13,005 nucleotides of DNA from Clostridiales bacterium. GTDB lineage: Bacteria; Bacillota; Clostridia; Oscillospirales; Oscillospiraceae. Below are positions 6,468 to 13,005 of the stretch, one piece after another. A model generated the notes under the pieces. It was not told the DNA's origin. It did not search any database and saw only the letters and a list, made by a program, of their open reading frames with translations. Position numbers and translations under genes: made by a program. Location: positions 1-13,005 of the forward strand of contig SFHI01000079.1 of the NCBI GenBank assembly GCA_004555705.1, written 5' to 3'. Positions within the stretch are counted from its first letter, which is position 1; each line of letters begins with the position of its first letter.

Positions 6468-8399
6468 ATGAAAACCGTACGTTTAACCATGGCTCAGGCG
6501 CTGGTCCGCTTCCTGGAAAACCAGTACATTGCTTATGATGGGATCGAGCAGCCCTTTGTCCGGGGTGTGTTCATCATCCCCGGCCACGGCAACGTGGTGG
6601 GCCTTGGCCAGGCCCTGATTCAGGAGGCAAAGCGTCTGGAAATCTACCAGGGCAAGAACGAGCAGGGCATGGCCCAGGCCGCCGTGGCCTTCGCCAAGCA
6701 GCAGAAGCGCAAGCAGATCTGTGTCGCCACCTCCTCCATCGGCCCCGGCGCGGCCAACATGGTCACCGCCTGCGGTACGGCCACCTCCAACAACATCCCT
6801 CTGCTGGTGCTGCCCGGCGACACCTACGCCTGCCGCCAGCCCGACCCGGTGCTGCAGCAGGTGGAGCATACGCACTCCATGAGCATCACCACCAACGACG
6901 CATTTAAGGCCGTCTGCCGGTATTGGGATCGGATTGTCCGCCCCGAGCAGCTGATGAGCGCCTGCCTGAACGCCTTCCGCATCCTGACCGACCCCGCCAA
7001 CACCGGCGCGGTGTGTCTGGCCATGCCCCAGGACGTGGAGGGCGAGGCCTACGACTACCCCGAGTCCTTCCTTGCCAAGCGGGTGTGGCGTCTGGAGCGC
7101 CGTCCCGCTGCGGAGGATGCCCTCCAGGATGCCGCGGCGGCCATCCGCGCCGCAAAGAAGCCCATGCTGGTCTGCGGCGGCGGCGTGCGCTACTCCGAGG
7201 CGCATAAGGAGTTCCGGGAGTTTGCCGAGAAGACCGGCATTCCCTTCGGCGAGACCCAGGCCGGCAAGAGCGCCCTGGAGTGGACCCACCCCCTGAATCT
7301 GGGTGGTCTGGGTGTCACCGGCTGCTCCGCCGCCAACGAGATTGCCAAAGACGCGGACCTGATTATCGGCGTGGGCACCCGCTACACCGATTTCACCACC
7401 GCCTCCAAGTCTCTGTTCCGGGAGGATGCCAAATTCGTCAACATCAACGTCTCCGACTTCCAGGCTCTGAAGCTGGATGCCGTTCCCGTGGTGGCCGACG
7501 CGAAGATGGCGCTGCCCCGGCTGCTGGAAAAGCTGGAGGGCTACAGGACCGCCTACACCACGGAAATCACCGACGCCCGCCGGAAATGGGCCCAGGAGCT
7601 TGTCCGTCTGGACGGCGTGGAATTTGAGGATACCGACGAGTGGCGGCCCATCATCAACGATGCCAACTACGCCTCCGCCCGCCGTTTTGCCCATGACCTG
7701 AACGCCAATCTCTGCCAGACCACCGCCCTGGGGGCCATCAACGCCATGATGGAGCCGGGTGACGTGGCCATCGGCGCGGCGGGAAGCCTGCCCGGCGATA
7801 TGCAGCGGATGTTCCGTCCCACGGGCATTGACACCTACAACATGGAGTACGGCTACTCCACCATGGGCTACGAGATCGCGGGAGCCCTGGGCGTAAAGCT
7901 GGCCATCGGGGACGAGCATGAGGTCTATTCCTTCTGCGGCGACGGCAGCTTCAACATGCTCCACTCCGAGCTGATCACCGCCGTCCAGGAGGGCAAGAAG
8001 ATCATCGTGTGCCTGTTTGACAACGCCAGCTTCGGCTGCATCAACAACCTCCAGGTGGGCCACGGCAACGCCACACTGTGCACCGAGCTTCGCGCCCGGG
8101 GAGCCGACGGCGCCCTGTCGGGTAAGTTCCTGGACATCAACTACGCCCAGGTAGCCGCAAGCTACGGCTGCGTCGCTTACCAGGCCCGGACCATGGGCGA
8201 GCTGAAGGAAGCCCTTGAGCAGGCCAAGGCCGTGAAGGGCCGCCCGGTGCTCATCGACATCAAGGTGCTGCCCAAGACCATGACCGACGGCTACGGTGCC
8301 TGGTGGCGTGTGGGCGATACCGAGGTCTCCGAATTCGAAGGCAACCGCCGCGCCTACGCCGATCACCTGGCCCACGTCAAAGACGCGAGAAAGTACTGA
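6468..8399 (+). CDS. iolD: 3D-(3,5/4)-trihydroxycyclohexane-1,2-dione hydrolase (acylhydrolase, ring-opening)
   Basis: This 643-residue thiamine-diphosphate enzyme has the three-domain layout of the acetolactate-synthase family. The N-terminal domain has IPGHGNVVGLGQAL (37-50) and a catalytic glutamate E65 in YQGKNEQGMAQAA. A central domain follows (about 210-360). The C-terminal TPP domain has GDG at 491-493 and DNASFGCINN ending at 527. Length equals typical IolD (about 635-645). The enzyme hydrolyses the cyclic dione made by IolE to 5-deoxy-D-glucuronate, opening the ring. AAAGGAAGG at 6451-6459 precedes the ATG; the start lies 18 bases after the iolB stop, so iolB and iolD share a transcript. 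No lesion is visible over the full length, in contrast to the neighbouring iolB. The identification is strengthened by the flanking iolE and iolG. Confidence 0.96.
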   Translation: MKTVRLTMAQALVRFLENQYIAYDGIEQPFVRGVFIIPGHGNVVGLGQALIQEAKRLEIYQGKNEQGMAQAAVAFAKQQKRKQICVATSSIGPGAANMVTACGTATSNNIPLLVLPGDTYACRQPDPVLQQVEHTHSMSITTNDAFKAVCRYWDRIVRPEQLMSACLNAFRILTDPANTGAVCLAMPQDVEGEAYDYPESFLAKRVWRLERRPAAEDALQDAAAAIRAAKKPMLVCGGGVRYSEAHKEFREFAEKTGIPFGETQAGKSALEWTHPLNLGGLGVTGCSAANEIAKDADLIIGVGTRYTDFTTASKSLFREDAKFVNINVSDFQALKLDAVPVVADAKMALPRLLEKLEGYRTAYTTEITDARRKWAQELVRLDGVEFEDTDEWRPIINDANYASARRFAHDLNANLCQTTALGAINAMMEPGDVAIGAAGSLPGDMQRMFRPTGIDTYNMEYGYSTMGYEIAGALGVKLAIGDEHEVYSFCGDGSFNMLHSELITAVQEGKKIIVCLFDNASFGCINNLQVGHGNATLCTELRARGADGALSGKFLDINYAQVAASYGCVAYQARTMGELKEALEQAKAVKGRPVLIDIKVLPKTMTDGYGAWWRVGDTEVSEFEGNRRAYADHLAHVKDARKY

Positions 8400-8403
8400 T
8401 GCT

Positions 8404-8730
8404 CAGTTGTCAGTGGACAATTGACAGTTGACAGTTAAGGAGTCCCTTCGGGACGATTAAAACAGGACGACAAATTGGGGGTTTGGCGCGCCAAAAAATG
8501 CTGTCATTGCGAACCAGTGCGCACACTGGTGTGGCAATTCCCCAAGGATTTAGGACGGTTTTCGTTACGTTTCCCCTCTAACCGGGGGATTCCCACGCCA
8601 GTGTGCGCACTGGCTCGGAATGACAGGAAATTTGTGGCGTACACGTACAAACACCAATTTCCCGCACTTTCGCGCAGCTTCAATATGCTCATTTTATTCC
8701 ATCCCGAAGGGATACCGCAACTGTCCACTC
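8404..8730. repeat. Inverted-repeat element A, diverged copy 3 with a second repeat nested inside
   Basis: The left arm runs from about 8404 with GGACAATTGACAGTTGACAG-type heptamers to the hairpin TCCCTTCGGGA at 8443-8453 and ACGATTAAAA. The right arm is about 8690-8730: TTTTATTCCA, hairpin TCCCGAAGGGA at 8702-8712, then heptamer-like CAACTGTCCACT. The hairpins are exact reverse complements of each other. The core is about 230 bases rather than about 35, because repeat B (8501-8626) and two flanking CAAATTGG-type motifs lie inside. The element fills the iolD-iolG gap; no gene is evident there. Confidence 0.75.
8501..8626. repeat. Inverted-repeat element B, copy 1 (nested in element A)
   Basis: The left arm, 8501-8543, starts CTGTCATTGCGAACC and ends GGCAATTCCCC. 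The right arm, 8584-8626, is its reverse complement with a few mismatches, ending CTCGGAATGACAG. Each arm also contains its own small palindrome: CCAGTGCGCACACTGG at 8514-8529, and GCCAGTG-TGCG-CACTGGC at 8597-8614. The core shares AGGACGGTT and CGTT words with copy 2. It matches the style of the widely dispersed TGTCATTGCGA...GGCAATCCCC intergenic repeats of many bacteria. Confidence 0.85.
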
Positions 8731-8774
8731 ACACCCCCACCGCTTAAAACTCGAACATACAGGAGGAATTCACC

Positions 8775-9812
8775 ATGGAAAAGGTTCTGAAAATCGGAAT
8801 TATCGGCTGCGGGGCCATTGGACGGGACCATTGCCGCCGGATCATGAACACCGTCCCCGGGGCCACGGTGGTGGCCGTGTCCGACTATGTGGCCGCCGCT
8901 GCCGACGACACCGCCGCGAAATACGGCATCCGTTCCTACGGCAACGACTGTGACGGCATGATCCTCGACCCCGAGGTGGAGGCCGTTGTCATCACCTCCA
9001 TCGACCCCACCCACCACGACTACGTGATGAAGACCCTGGCCGCCGAGAAGTGGTGCTTCTGCGAGAAGCCCCTGAGCCAGAACGCCAAGGACTGCGAGGA
9101 GATCATCGAGCGTGAGGTTTCCCTGGGCCGCCGTCTGGTGCAGGTGGGCTTTATGCGCCACTATGACCGGGGCTACGCCGAAATGAAGCGGATCATTGAC
9201 TCCGGCGAGCTGGGCGCGCCGCTGGTCATCAAGGCCTGCCACCGCAACGTGAGCCAGGGCCCGGGGTTCAAGACCGAGAACGGCGTCACCAACGTGGCCA
9301 TCCACGAGCTGGACATCTGCCGCTGGCTCCTGGACGACGAATACGAGGATGCCCAGTGCGTCCGGGTCCGCCAGTCCGCCAACTCCAACAAGGGCTACGA
9401 CAATCCCCAGGTCATGCTGCTGCGGACCAAGAAGGGCTGCTTCATCGATGTGGAGGTCCAGGTGGCCGACGGCTACGGCTATGACATCCAGTGCGAGGTG
9501 GTCTGCGAGAACGGCACCGTGAAGCTGCCGGACCCCTACGCCGTGGTGCGCCGCTCCCGTCCCCAGGGCTGGGACAGCCTGAATCCCGCCGAGAGCATGC
9601 CCATCATGACCGACTGGAAGGAGCGCTTCATCGAGGCCTACGACATCGAGCTGTGCAAGTGGGTGGAATCCGTCCATGCAGGCCGCCTCACCGGCCCCTC
9701 CTCCTGGGACGGCTATGTTGCCTGCGTCGCCGGCGACGCCCTGAACGCCTCCCGGGGCACCTCCCAGTTCTATAAAGTGGAAACCATGGAAAAGCCGGAG
9801 CTTTACAAGTAA
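8775..9812 (+). CDS. iolG: Inositol 2-dehydrogenase (Gfo/Idh/MocA family)
   Basis: This 345-residue protein has an N-terminal Rossmann fold with GCGAIG (11-16), the EKP motif at 97-99 with catalytic lysine K98, and the family's C-terminal alpha/beta domain with IHELDICRWLL (176-186), where H177 is the catalytic histidine. It would oxidise myo-inositol to 2-keto-myo-inositol with NAD, the entry step of the pathway. By alignment with Bacillus subtilis IolG (K97, D172, H176), the aspartate position appears to be N173, so another polyol or sugar substrate within the family cannot be excluded. The context with iolE and iolD favours inositol or an isomer. A strong AGGAGG at 8761-8766 sets the start. 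It is 375 bases from iolD, with repeats in between, and is followed within 11 bases by a terminator, so it ends the transcription unit. Confidence 0.85.
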   Translation: MEKVLKIGIIGCGAIGRDHCRRIMNTVPGATVVAVSDYVAAAADDTAAKYGIRSYGNDCDGMILDPEVEAVVITSIDPTHHDYVMKTLAAEKWCFCEKPLSQNAKDCEEIIEREVSLGRRLVQVGFMRHYDRGYAEMKRIIDSGELGAPLVIKACHRNVSQGPGFKTENGVTNVAIHELDICRWLLDDEYEDAQCVRVRQSANSNKGYDNPQVMLLRTKKGCFIDVEVQVADGYGYDIQCEVVCENGTVKLPDPYAVVRRSRPQGWDSLNPAESMPIMTDWKERFIEAYDIELCKWVESVHAGRLTGPSSWDGYVACVAGDALNASRGTSQFYKVETMEKPELYK

Positions 9813-9822
9813 TTCCAGCCCC

Positions 9823-9856
9823 ATCCCCGCCCGCACCGCCGAGCGGGGATTTTTTA
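9823..9856 (+). terminator. Rho-independent terminator after iolG
   Basis: An 8-bp stem ATCCCCGC (9823-9830) pairs with GCGGGGAT (9843-9850) around a 12-base loop and runs straight into a stretch of T residues (9850-9855). It begins 10 bases after the iolG stop codon, so it closes the iol operon and separates it from the transporter genes. Confidence 0.85.
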
Positions 9857-9873
9857 TTACAGCACGAAAAAAA

Positions 9874-10008
9874 CTGTCATTGCGAGGAGCGCAGCGACGT
9901 GGCAATCCCCCAACTATTCAGGACGGTTCGTTGGGGCGTTTGTCCGCTTAACGTACAATCCGGAAAATCCGGGGGATTGCCACGTCGCTGCGCTCCTCGC
10001 AATGACAG
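9874..10008. repeat. Inverted-repeat element B, copy 2 (perfect 38-bp arms)
   Basis: The left arm 9874-9911 (CTGTCATTGCGAGGAGC through GGCAATCCCCC) and the right arm 9971-10008 are exact reverse complements over 38 bases, separated by a 59-base core. The core shares AGGACGGTT-CGTT with copy 1 at 8501-8626. Perfect arms indicate a recent copy or active conservation. It lies just downstream of the iolG terminator and has no coding potential. Confidence 0.93.
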
Positions 10009-10052
10009 CTCTATTTGAGCGTTTCAAACACCAATTTGTCCTCTCCCAAGCC

Positions 10053-10085
10053 CCGGCGGGAGGGTGCCCCCCTCCTGTTCGCCGG
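10053..10085. other. Strong G+C-rich hairpin in the intergenic region
   Basis: CCGGCG (10053-10058) pairs with CGCCGG (10080-10085), and directly inside it GGAGGG (10059-10064) pairs with CCCTCC (10070-10075). The apical loop has 5 bases and TGTT (10076-10079) is bulged, giving a 12-bp stem. No T-run follows, so it is not a standard terminator. It could be a remnant of a further short palindromic repeat or an RNA structure. Confidence 0.55.
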
Positions 10086-10139
10086 AGAATTTGACTTGAT
10101 TTTTACATATCCTCGCTTTCCCATTTTACACAATGCCGC

Positions 10140-10145
10140 TATAAT
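10140..10145 (+). promoter_or_regulatory. Isolated consensus -10 box
   Basis: TATAAT at 10140-10145 matches the sigma-A -10 consensus exactly, but no good -35 box sits 16-18 bases upstream (the best is a weak TTCCCA). If used, the 5' leader of the permease would be about 345 bases and would include the palindrome at 10214-10233. Confidence 0.3.
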
Positions 10146-10213
10146 GGTTCCGGTTCAGGTCTTATATTCTTTCAGTGGCTTCTTTTCGCCCCAAATCCCG
10201 CTGTTTACGGAGT

Positions 10214-10233
10214 TTTACGGAAATTTCCGTAAA
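10214..10233. promoter_or_regulatory. Perfect 20-bp palindrome, candidate operator
   Basis: TTTACGGAAATTTCCGTAAA reads the same on both strands over all 20 bases. Extra half-sites flank it: TTTACGG at 10204-10210, exactly 10 bases (one helical turn) upstream, and TTTTCGGAAA at 10237-10246. This arrangement suits a dimeric DNA-binding regulator. The regulator is unknown and no regulator gene is in the window. Confidence 0.55.
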
Positions 10234-10354
10234 TTCTTTTCGGAAATAATTTGCAGAACCTTTCTTGTCAGGGAAACAGTCTGGAATAATCACCAAGAAA
10301 CTCCTTCCCGACCTGTTGGATATGTCAAAAAATATGTATTTCACCGAATTGCAA

Positions 10355-10383
10355 TTGACTAATTTTACAACACATGATATTCT
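10355..10383 (+). promoter_or_regulatory. Candidate sigma-A promoter of the ABC transporter operon
   Basis: TTGACT (10355-10360, 5 of 6) and TATTCT (10378-10383, 4 of 6) are spaced by the optimal 17 bases within A+T-rich DNA. Transcription would start near 10390, leaving a leader of about 108 bases before the GTG start of the permease at 10498. The palindrome would lie about 120 bases upstream of the -35 box. Confidence 0.4.
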
Positions 10384-10497
10384 TTGCTTAGAAGCCGTTA
10401 CGAAAACGTGTCCGAAAGTCTGGCAGCATATCCAACCCCAAGCATTTCGCAATTCCCCAACCCCTCGCAGCGCTGAAACCATGAAAGGAGAAAAAAA

Positions 10498-12318
10498 GTG
10501 AAAAGGAAGAAAGTAAAACGGCCCTTCAACGGGACCAGGCTTAAAAACCAGGTTCTCAATGTGGTCAAGAACCCCTTCAATATGATTGTCGCGGTCAGCA
10601 TGGTGGTGCTTTTCTGCCTGATCGTGATCCCTCTTCTGCAGATGATCGCCTCCACCTTCACCGCCGCCAAGGGCGAGATCAAGCGTATCGGCGGCAACGT
10701 AGGCGACTTCACCCTGTACTACTGGAAGTACCTGCTGGTTGGCAAGCTCTCCGGCGCAACATTGTGGGGCCCCCTGAAAAACTCACTGGTGGTGGGCCTC
10801 TTCACCGTGCTGGTATCCGTGCCTCTGGGCTCGGTGCTGGGCTGGCTGGTGGTTCGCTCCGACCTGCCCGGTAAGAAGCTCATCGGTATGCTGGTGGTCA
10901 TCCCCTACATGATCCCCTCCTGGTGCAAGGCCCTGGCCTGGCTGGCGGTGTTCCGGAACAAGACCTCCGGCTCCCTGGGCTTCCTGGCAGGCCTGGGCAT
11001 CCCCATACCGGACTGGCTGGCCTACGGGCCGGTGGCCATCGTTTTGTGTATGTCCCTTCACTACTACGCCTTCTCCTACATTCACGTTTCCTCGGCCCTT
11101 CGCTCCATCAACTCGGAGCTGGAGGAAATGGGTGAGATCTGCGGCGCCAATAAGGTGCAGATCCTCAAATCCATCACACTCCCCCTGGTGCTGCCCAGCA
11201 TCCTGTCCGCCGTGGTTATGACGCTGAGTAAGTCCATCGGCACCTACGGTGTGGCTGCCAACCTGGGCTCCCGGATCGGCTACTTCACCCTGGCTACCAA
11301 GATGAAAACCTTCATCAACGGCGGCCCCCAGGGCGTAGGCTTCGCCATGAGTCTGGTTCTGATTTCCCTGGCCGCCCTGATTATCTTCTCCAACCAGAAG
11401 CTCATCGGTGTCCGCAAGTCCTACGCCACCATCGGCGGCAAGGGCGGACGTTCCAACGAGATGCACCTGGGCAAGGCCAAGGCTCCCCTGATGGCCTTCC
11501 TGGTGGTGTTCCTGTTCTTCGCCATGGTAGCTCCCATGTTCGTGCTGGTCATGGAAACCTTCCAGGTCACCACCGGCAACGGCTACGCTCTGAGCAATCT
11601 GACCCTCTACAACTGGATCGGCGCCGTGGAGGAAGCCGACCGCTACATCAGCTATCCCGGCATCTTCCGCAACCCCGAGTTCGGCAAGGCAGTGTACAAC
11701 ACCATCCGCCTGACCTTCATCGGCTCCATCATCACCGCACTGTGCGGCCAGTTCCTGGGCTACATCTCCACCCGGGGCCGGGGTAAGTGGTACGGCTCCA
11801 CCACAGAGCAGCTGGTATTCATCCCCTACCTGATGAGCGGCGTGGCCTTCTCCAGCATGTACGTTGCCATGTTCAGCCAGCCCCATCTGGGCGGACTGAT
11901 TCCCTCCCTGTACGGCACCTTCACCCTGATCGTGCTGACTTCCGTTGTCAAGCACTTCCCCTTCGCCAGCCGCTCCGGCACTGCCAACATGATGCAGATC
12001 GCCGTGGAGCTGGAGGAGGCCGCCGATATCAACGGCGCCAACTTCTGGCAGAGAATGGGTAAAATCGTCCTGCCCCTTGCCAAGAACGGTTTTATCTCCG
12101 GATTTATGCTCACCTTCATCAGCATCGCCAAGGAGCTGGATCTGATCATCATCATGATGGATAAGCACACCCAGACCATGTCGTATCTGGCCTTCACCTA
12201 CTCTCAGGAGGGTTTAAACCAGATGGCGGACGCCATCTCCGTATGCGTCCTGCTGTTCATCCTGGTATGCTACATCATCGCCAACCGGTTCGGCGCCGAC
12301 ATCGGCAAGGCCTGGTAA
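10498..12318 (+). CDS. Fused two-domain ABC transporter permease (iron(III)/sugar-phosphate type)
   Basis: This 606-residue membrane protein consists of two homologous permease halves. Hydrophobic segments occur near residues 28-50, 95-119, 126-150, 176-196, 228-248 and 281-299, then 329-351, 404-424, 437-459, 471-490, 532-553 and 579-596, about 12 helices. Each half carries an EAA loop that docks on the ATPase: EEMGEICGANKVQILKSIT (209-227) and EEAADINGANFWQRMGKIV (507-525). Fused halves of this type occur in the FbpB-like branch, which includes ferric-iron importers and the AfuB permease for hexose phosphates. The GTG start is supported by AAAGGAG at 10484-10490 and a basic N-terminus. The ATPase gene follows after 33 bases. 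Imported substrate is not evident; the position beside a polyol/sugar cluster makes a sugar, polyol or sugar phosphate at least as likely as iron. Confidence 0.9.
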   Translation: MKRKKVKRPFNGTRLKNQVLNVVKNPFNMIVAVSMVVLFCLIVIPLLQMIASTFTAAKGEIKRIGGNVGDFTLYYWKYLLVGKLSGATLWGPLKNSLVVGLFTVLVSVPLGSVLGWLVVRSDLPGKKLIGMLVVIPYMIPSWCKALAWLAVFRNKTSGSLGFLAGLGIPIPDWLAYGPVAIVLCMSLHYYAFSYIHVSSALRSINSELEEMGEICGANKVQILKSITLPLVLPSILSAVVMTLSKSIGTYGVAANLGSRIGYFTLATKMKTFINGGPQGVGFAMSLVLISLAALIIFSNQKLIGVRKSYATIGGKGGRSNEMHLGKAKAPLMAFLVVFLFFAMVAPMFVLVMETFQVTTGNGYALSNLTLYNWIGAVEEADRYISYPGIFRNPEFGKAVYNTIRLTFIGSIITALCGQFLGYISTRGRGKWYGSTTEQLVFIPYLMSGVAFSSMYVAMFSQPHLGGLIPSLYGTFTLIVLTSVVKHFPFASRSGTANMMQIAVELEEAADINGANFWQRMGKIVLPLAKNGFISGFMLTFISIAKELDLIIIMMDKHTQTMSYLAFTYSQEGLNQMADAISVCVLLFILVCYIIANRFGADIGKAW

Positions 12319-12351
12319 CGTGACGCACTGTGCGGGAAAGGAAAAGACAAA

Positions 12352-13005
12352 ATGAGCAGAATTGAATTAAAGCACATTGATAAATTTTATGGTGACAACC
12401 ACGTCCTGAAGGACATCAGCCTGGTCATCGAGGACGGCGACTTCATGACCCTGCTGGGCCCCTCCGGCTGCGGCAAGACCACCACCCTTCGCGTGGTCTC
12501 CGGCCTGGAGAAGCCCCAGAACGGCGTCATGACCATCGACGGCGAGGAAATGATCAACGCGGATCTGGCCTACTACGCCGAGCCCAGCAAGCGGGGCCTC
12601 AACCTGGTGTTCCAGTCCTACGCCCTGTGGCCCCACATGACCGTCCGGGAGAACATCGCCTTCGGTCTGAAAATCCAGAAGCTGCCCAAGGCCGAGATTG
12701 AGAAGCGGCTCAAGGATTCCCTGCGGATGATGCGGATTGAGGAGTACATCGACCGCTATCCCAACGAGCTGTCCGGCGGCCAGCAGCAGCGTGTGGCCAT
12801 CGCCCGGGCCGTTGCCTCCAACCCCAAGCTGCTGCTTCTGGATGAGCCCCTTTCCAACCTGGATGCCCGTCTGAGAATTGACATGCGCTCCGAGCTCCAG
12901 CGGATCCACCGGGAGCTGGGCACCACCATCATCTACGTCACCCACGACCAGGTGGAGGCGCTGACCATGTCCACCAAGATCGCCCTGTTCAAGAAGGGCG
13001 AGCTG
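12352..13005 (+). CDS. ABC transporter ATP-binding protein (3' end beyond the window)
   Basis: The first 218 residues of an importer-type ATPase of the FbpC/PotA/MalK class are present, and the frame is still open at the window edge. Motifs in order are Walker A GPSGCGKT (36-43), Q-loop Q88 in LVFQSYALWPHMTV, signature LSGGQ (140-144), Walker B LLLLDE (160-165), D-loop SNLDARL (168-174) and the switch histidine H198 in VTHDQ. The first 218 residues look intact. Members of this class are usually 340-370 residues with a C-terminal regulatory domain, so roughly 130-150 residues should follow. It would power the fused permease encoded just upstream. The start has GGGAAAGGAAAAG upstream. Confidence 0.95.
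   Translation, partial: MSRIELKHIDKFYGDNHVLKDISLVIEDGDFMTLLGPSGCGKTTTLRVVSGLEKPQNGVMTIDGEEMINADLAYYAEPSKRGLNLVFQSYALWPHMTVRENIAFGLKIQKLPKAEIEKRLKDSLRMMRIEEYIDRYPNELSGGQQQRVAIARAVASNPKLLLLDEPLSNLDARLRIDMRSELQRIHRELGTTIIYVTHDQVEALTMSTKIALFKKGEL

Larger units (their letters stand above)
10086..10497. other. A+T-rich non-coding region upstream of the transporter genes
   Basis: Base composition falls sharply compared with the flanking genes. The short open frames here have no ribosome-binding sites, poor codon use and no recognisable protein features, so I regard the region as non-coding. It contains a TATAAT box at 10140-10145, the perfect palindrome at 10214-10233, a candidate promoter at 10355-10383 and the Shine-Dalgarno site of the permease gene. 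Confidence 0.6.

Noticed and set aside
8475..8747. A 90-codon open frame between iolD and iolG
   Set aside because: It lies entirely within the nested repeats A and B, so the open frame is a by-product of their sequence.
10015..10362. A possible 115-codon gene in the spacer before the permease
   Set aside because: It starts inside the border of repeat B, has no ribosome-binding site or recognisable protein features, and crosses the operator-like palindrome.
10265..10501. A possible 78-codon gene whose stop overlaps the permease GTG (GTGA)
   Set aside because: The overlap looks like translational coupling, but the start is a TTG without a Shine-Dalgarno site, it runs over the candidate promoter, and its end merely reads through the AAAGGAG site of the permease.

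Overview
The window is one co-directional (+ strand) stretch of a G+C-rich bacterial chromosome. Third codon positions are dominated by C and G, Shine-Dalgarno sites are strong AAGGAGG types, and the proteins look like those of anaerobic gut Clostridia (Oscillospirales-like). That placement is inferred from protein flavour and repeat style, since no rRNA or marker gene is present. The theme is carbohydrate/polyol catabolism centred on inositol.

Layout. 1-126 is the 3' end of an unidentified gene. 129-328 is a small inverted-repeat element. 379-5548 is a tightly packed operon: an archaeal-type phosphoglycerate kinase homologue, a split transketolase (N-terminal subunit intact, C-terminal subunit broken by two small deletions), a LarA-family nickel-pincer racemase/epimerase, and inosose dehydratase (iolE). 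A second copy of the inverted-repeat element (5563-5711) separates this from a broken iolB (5761-6449) and an intact iolD (6468-8399). A third copy of the element, with a different inverted repeat nested inside it, fills 8404-8730 and precedes iolG (8775-9812). A rho-independent terminator follows iolG. After another repeat (9874-10008, perfect 38-bp arms) and an A+T-rich regulatory region holding a perfect 20-bp palindrome, a new transcription unit begins with a fused two-domain ABC permease (10498-12318) and its ATPase (12352 to the window end, truncated by the edge).

How the genes fit. IolG, IolE, IolD and IolB catalyse the first four steps of myo-inositol breakdown (inositol to 2-keto-inositol, dione, 5-deoxyglucuronate, then 2-deoxy-5-keto-gluconate). 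The kinase (iolC), aldolase (iolJ) and semialdehyde dehydrogenase (iolA) are not in the window. In their place lie the PGK homologue, the split transketolase and the LarA enzyme, a combination that suggests a non-standard lower pathway or a second, related sugar-acid pathway. The ABC transporter may import the substrate, but no binding-protein gene is visible and the substrate is unknown.

Most notable: three frame-breaking internal deletions in two genes of an otherwise well-preserved cluster (recent decay or an assembly artefact); a PGK homologue whose HxGRP-type substrate motif reads HQGSD; three families of short palindromic or inverted repeats, partly nested, in the intergenic spaces; and a candidate operator upstream of the transporter.
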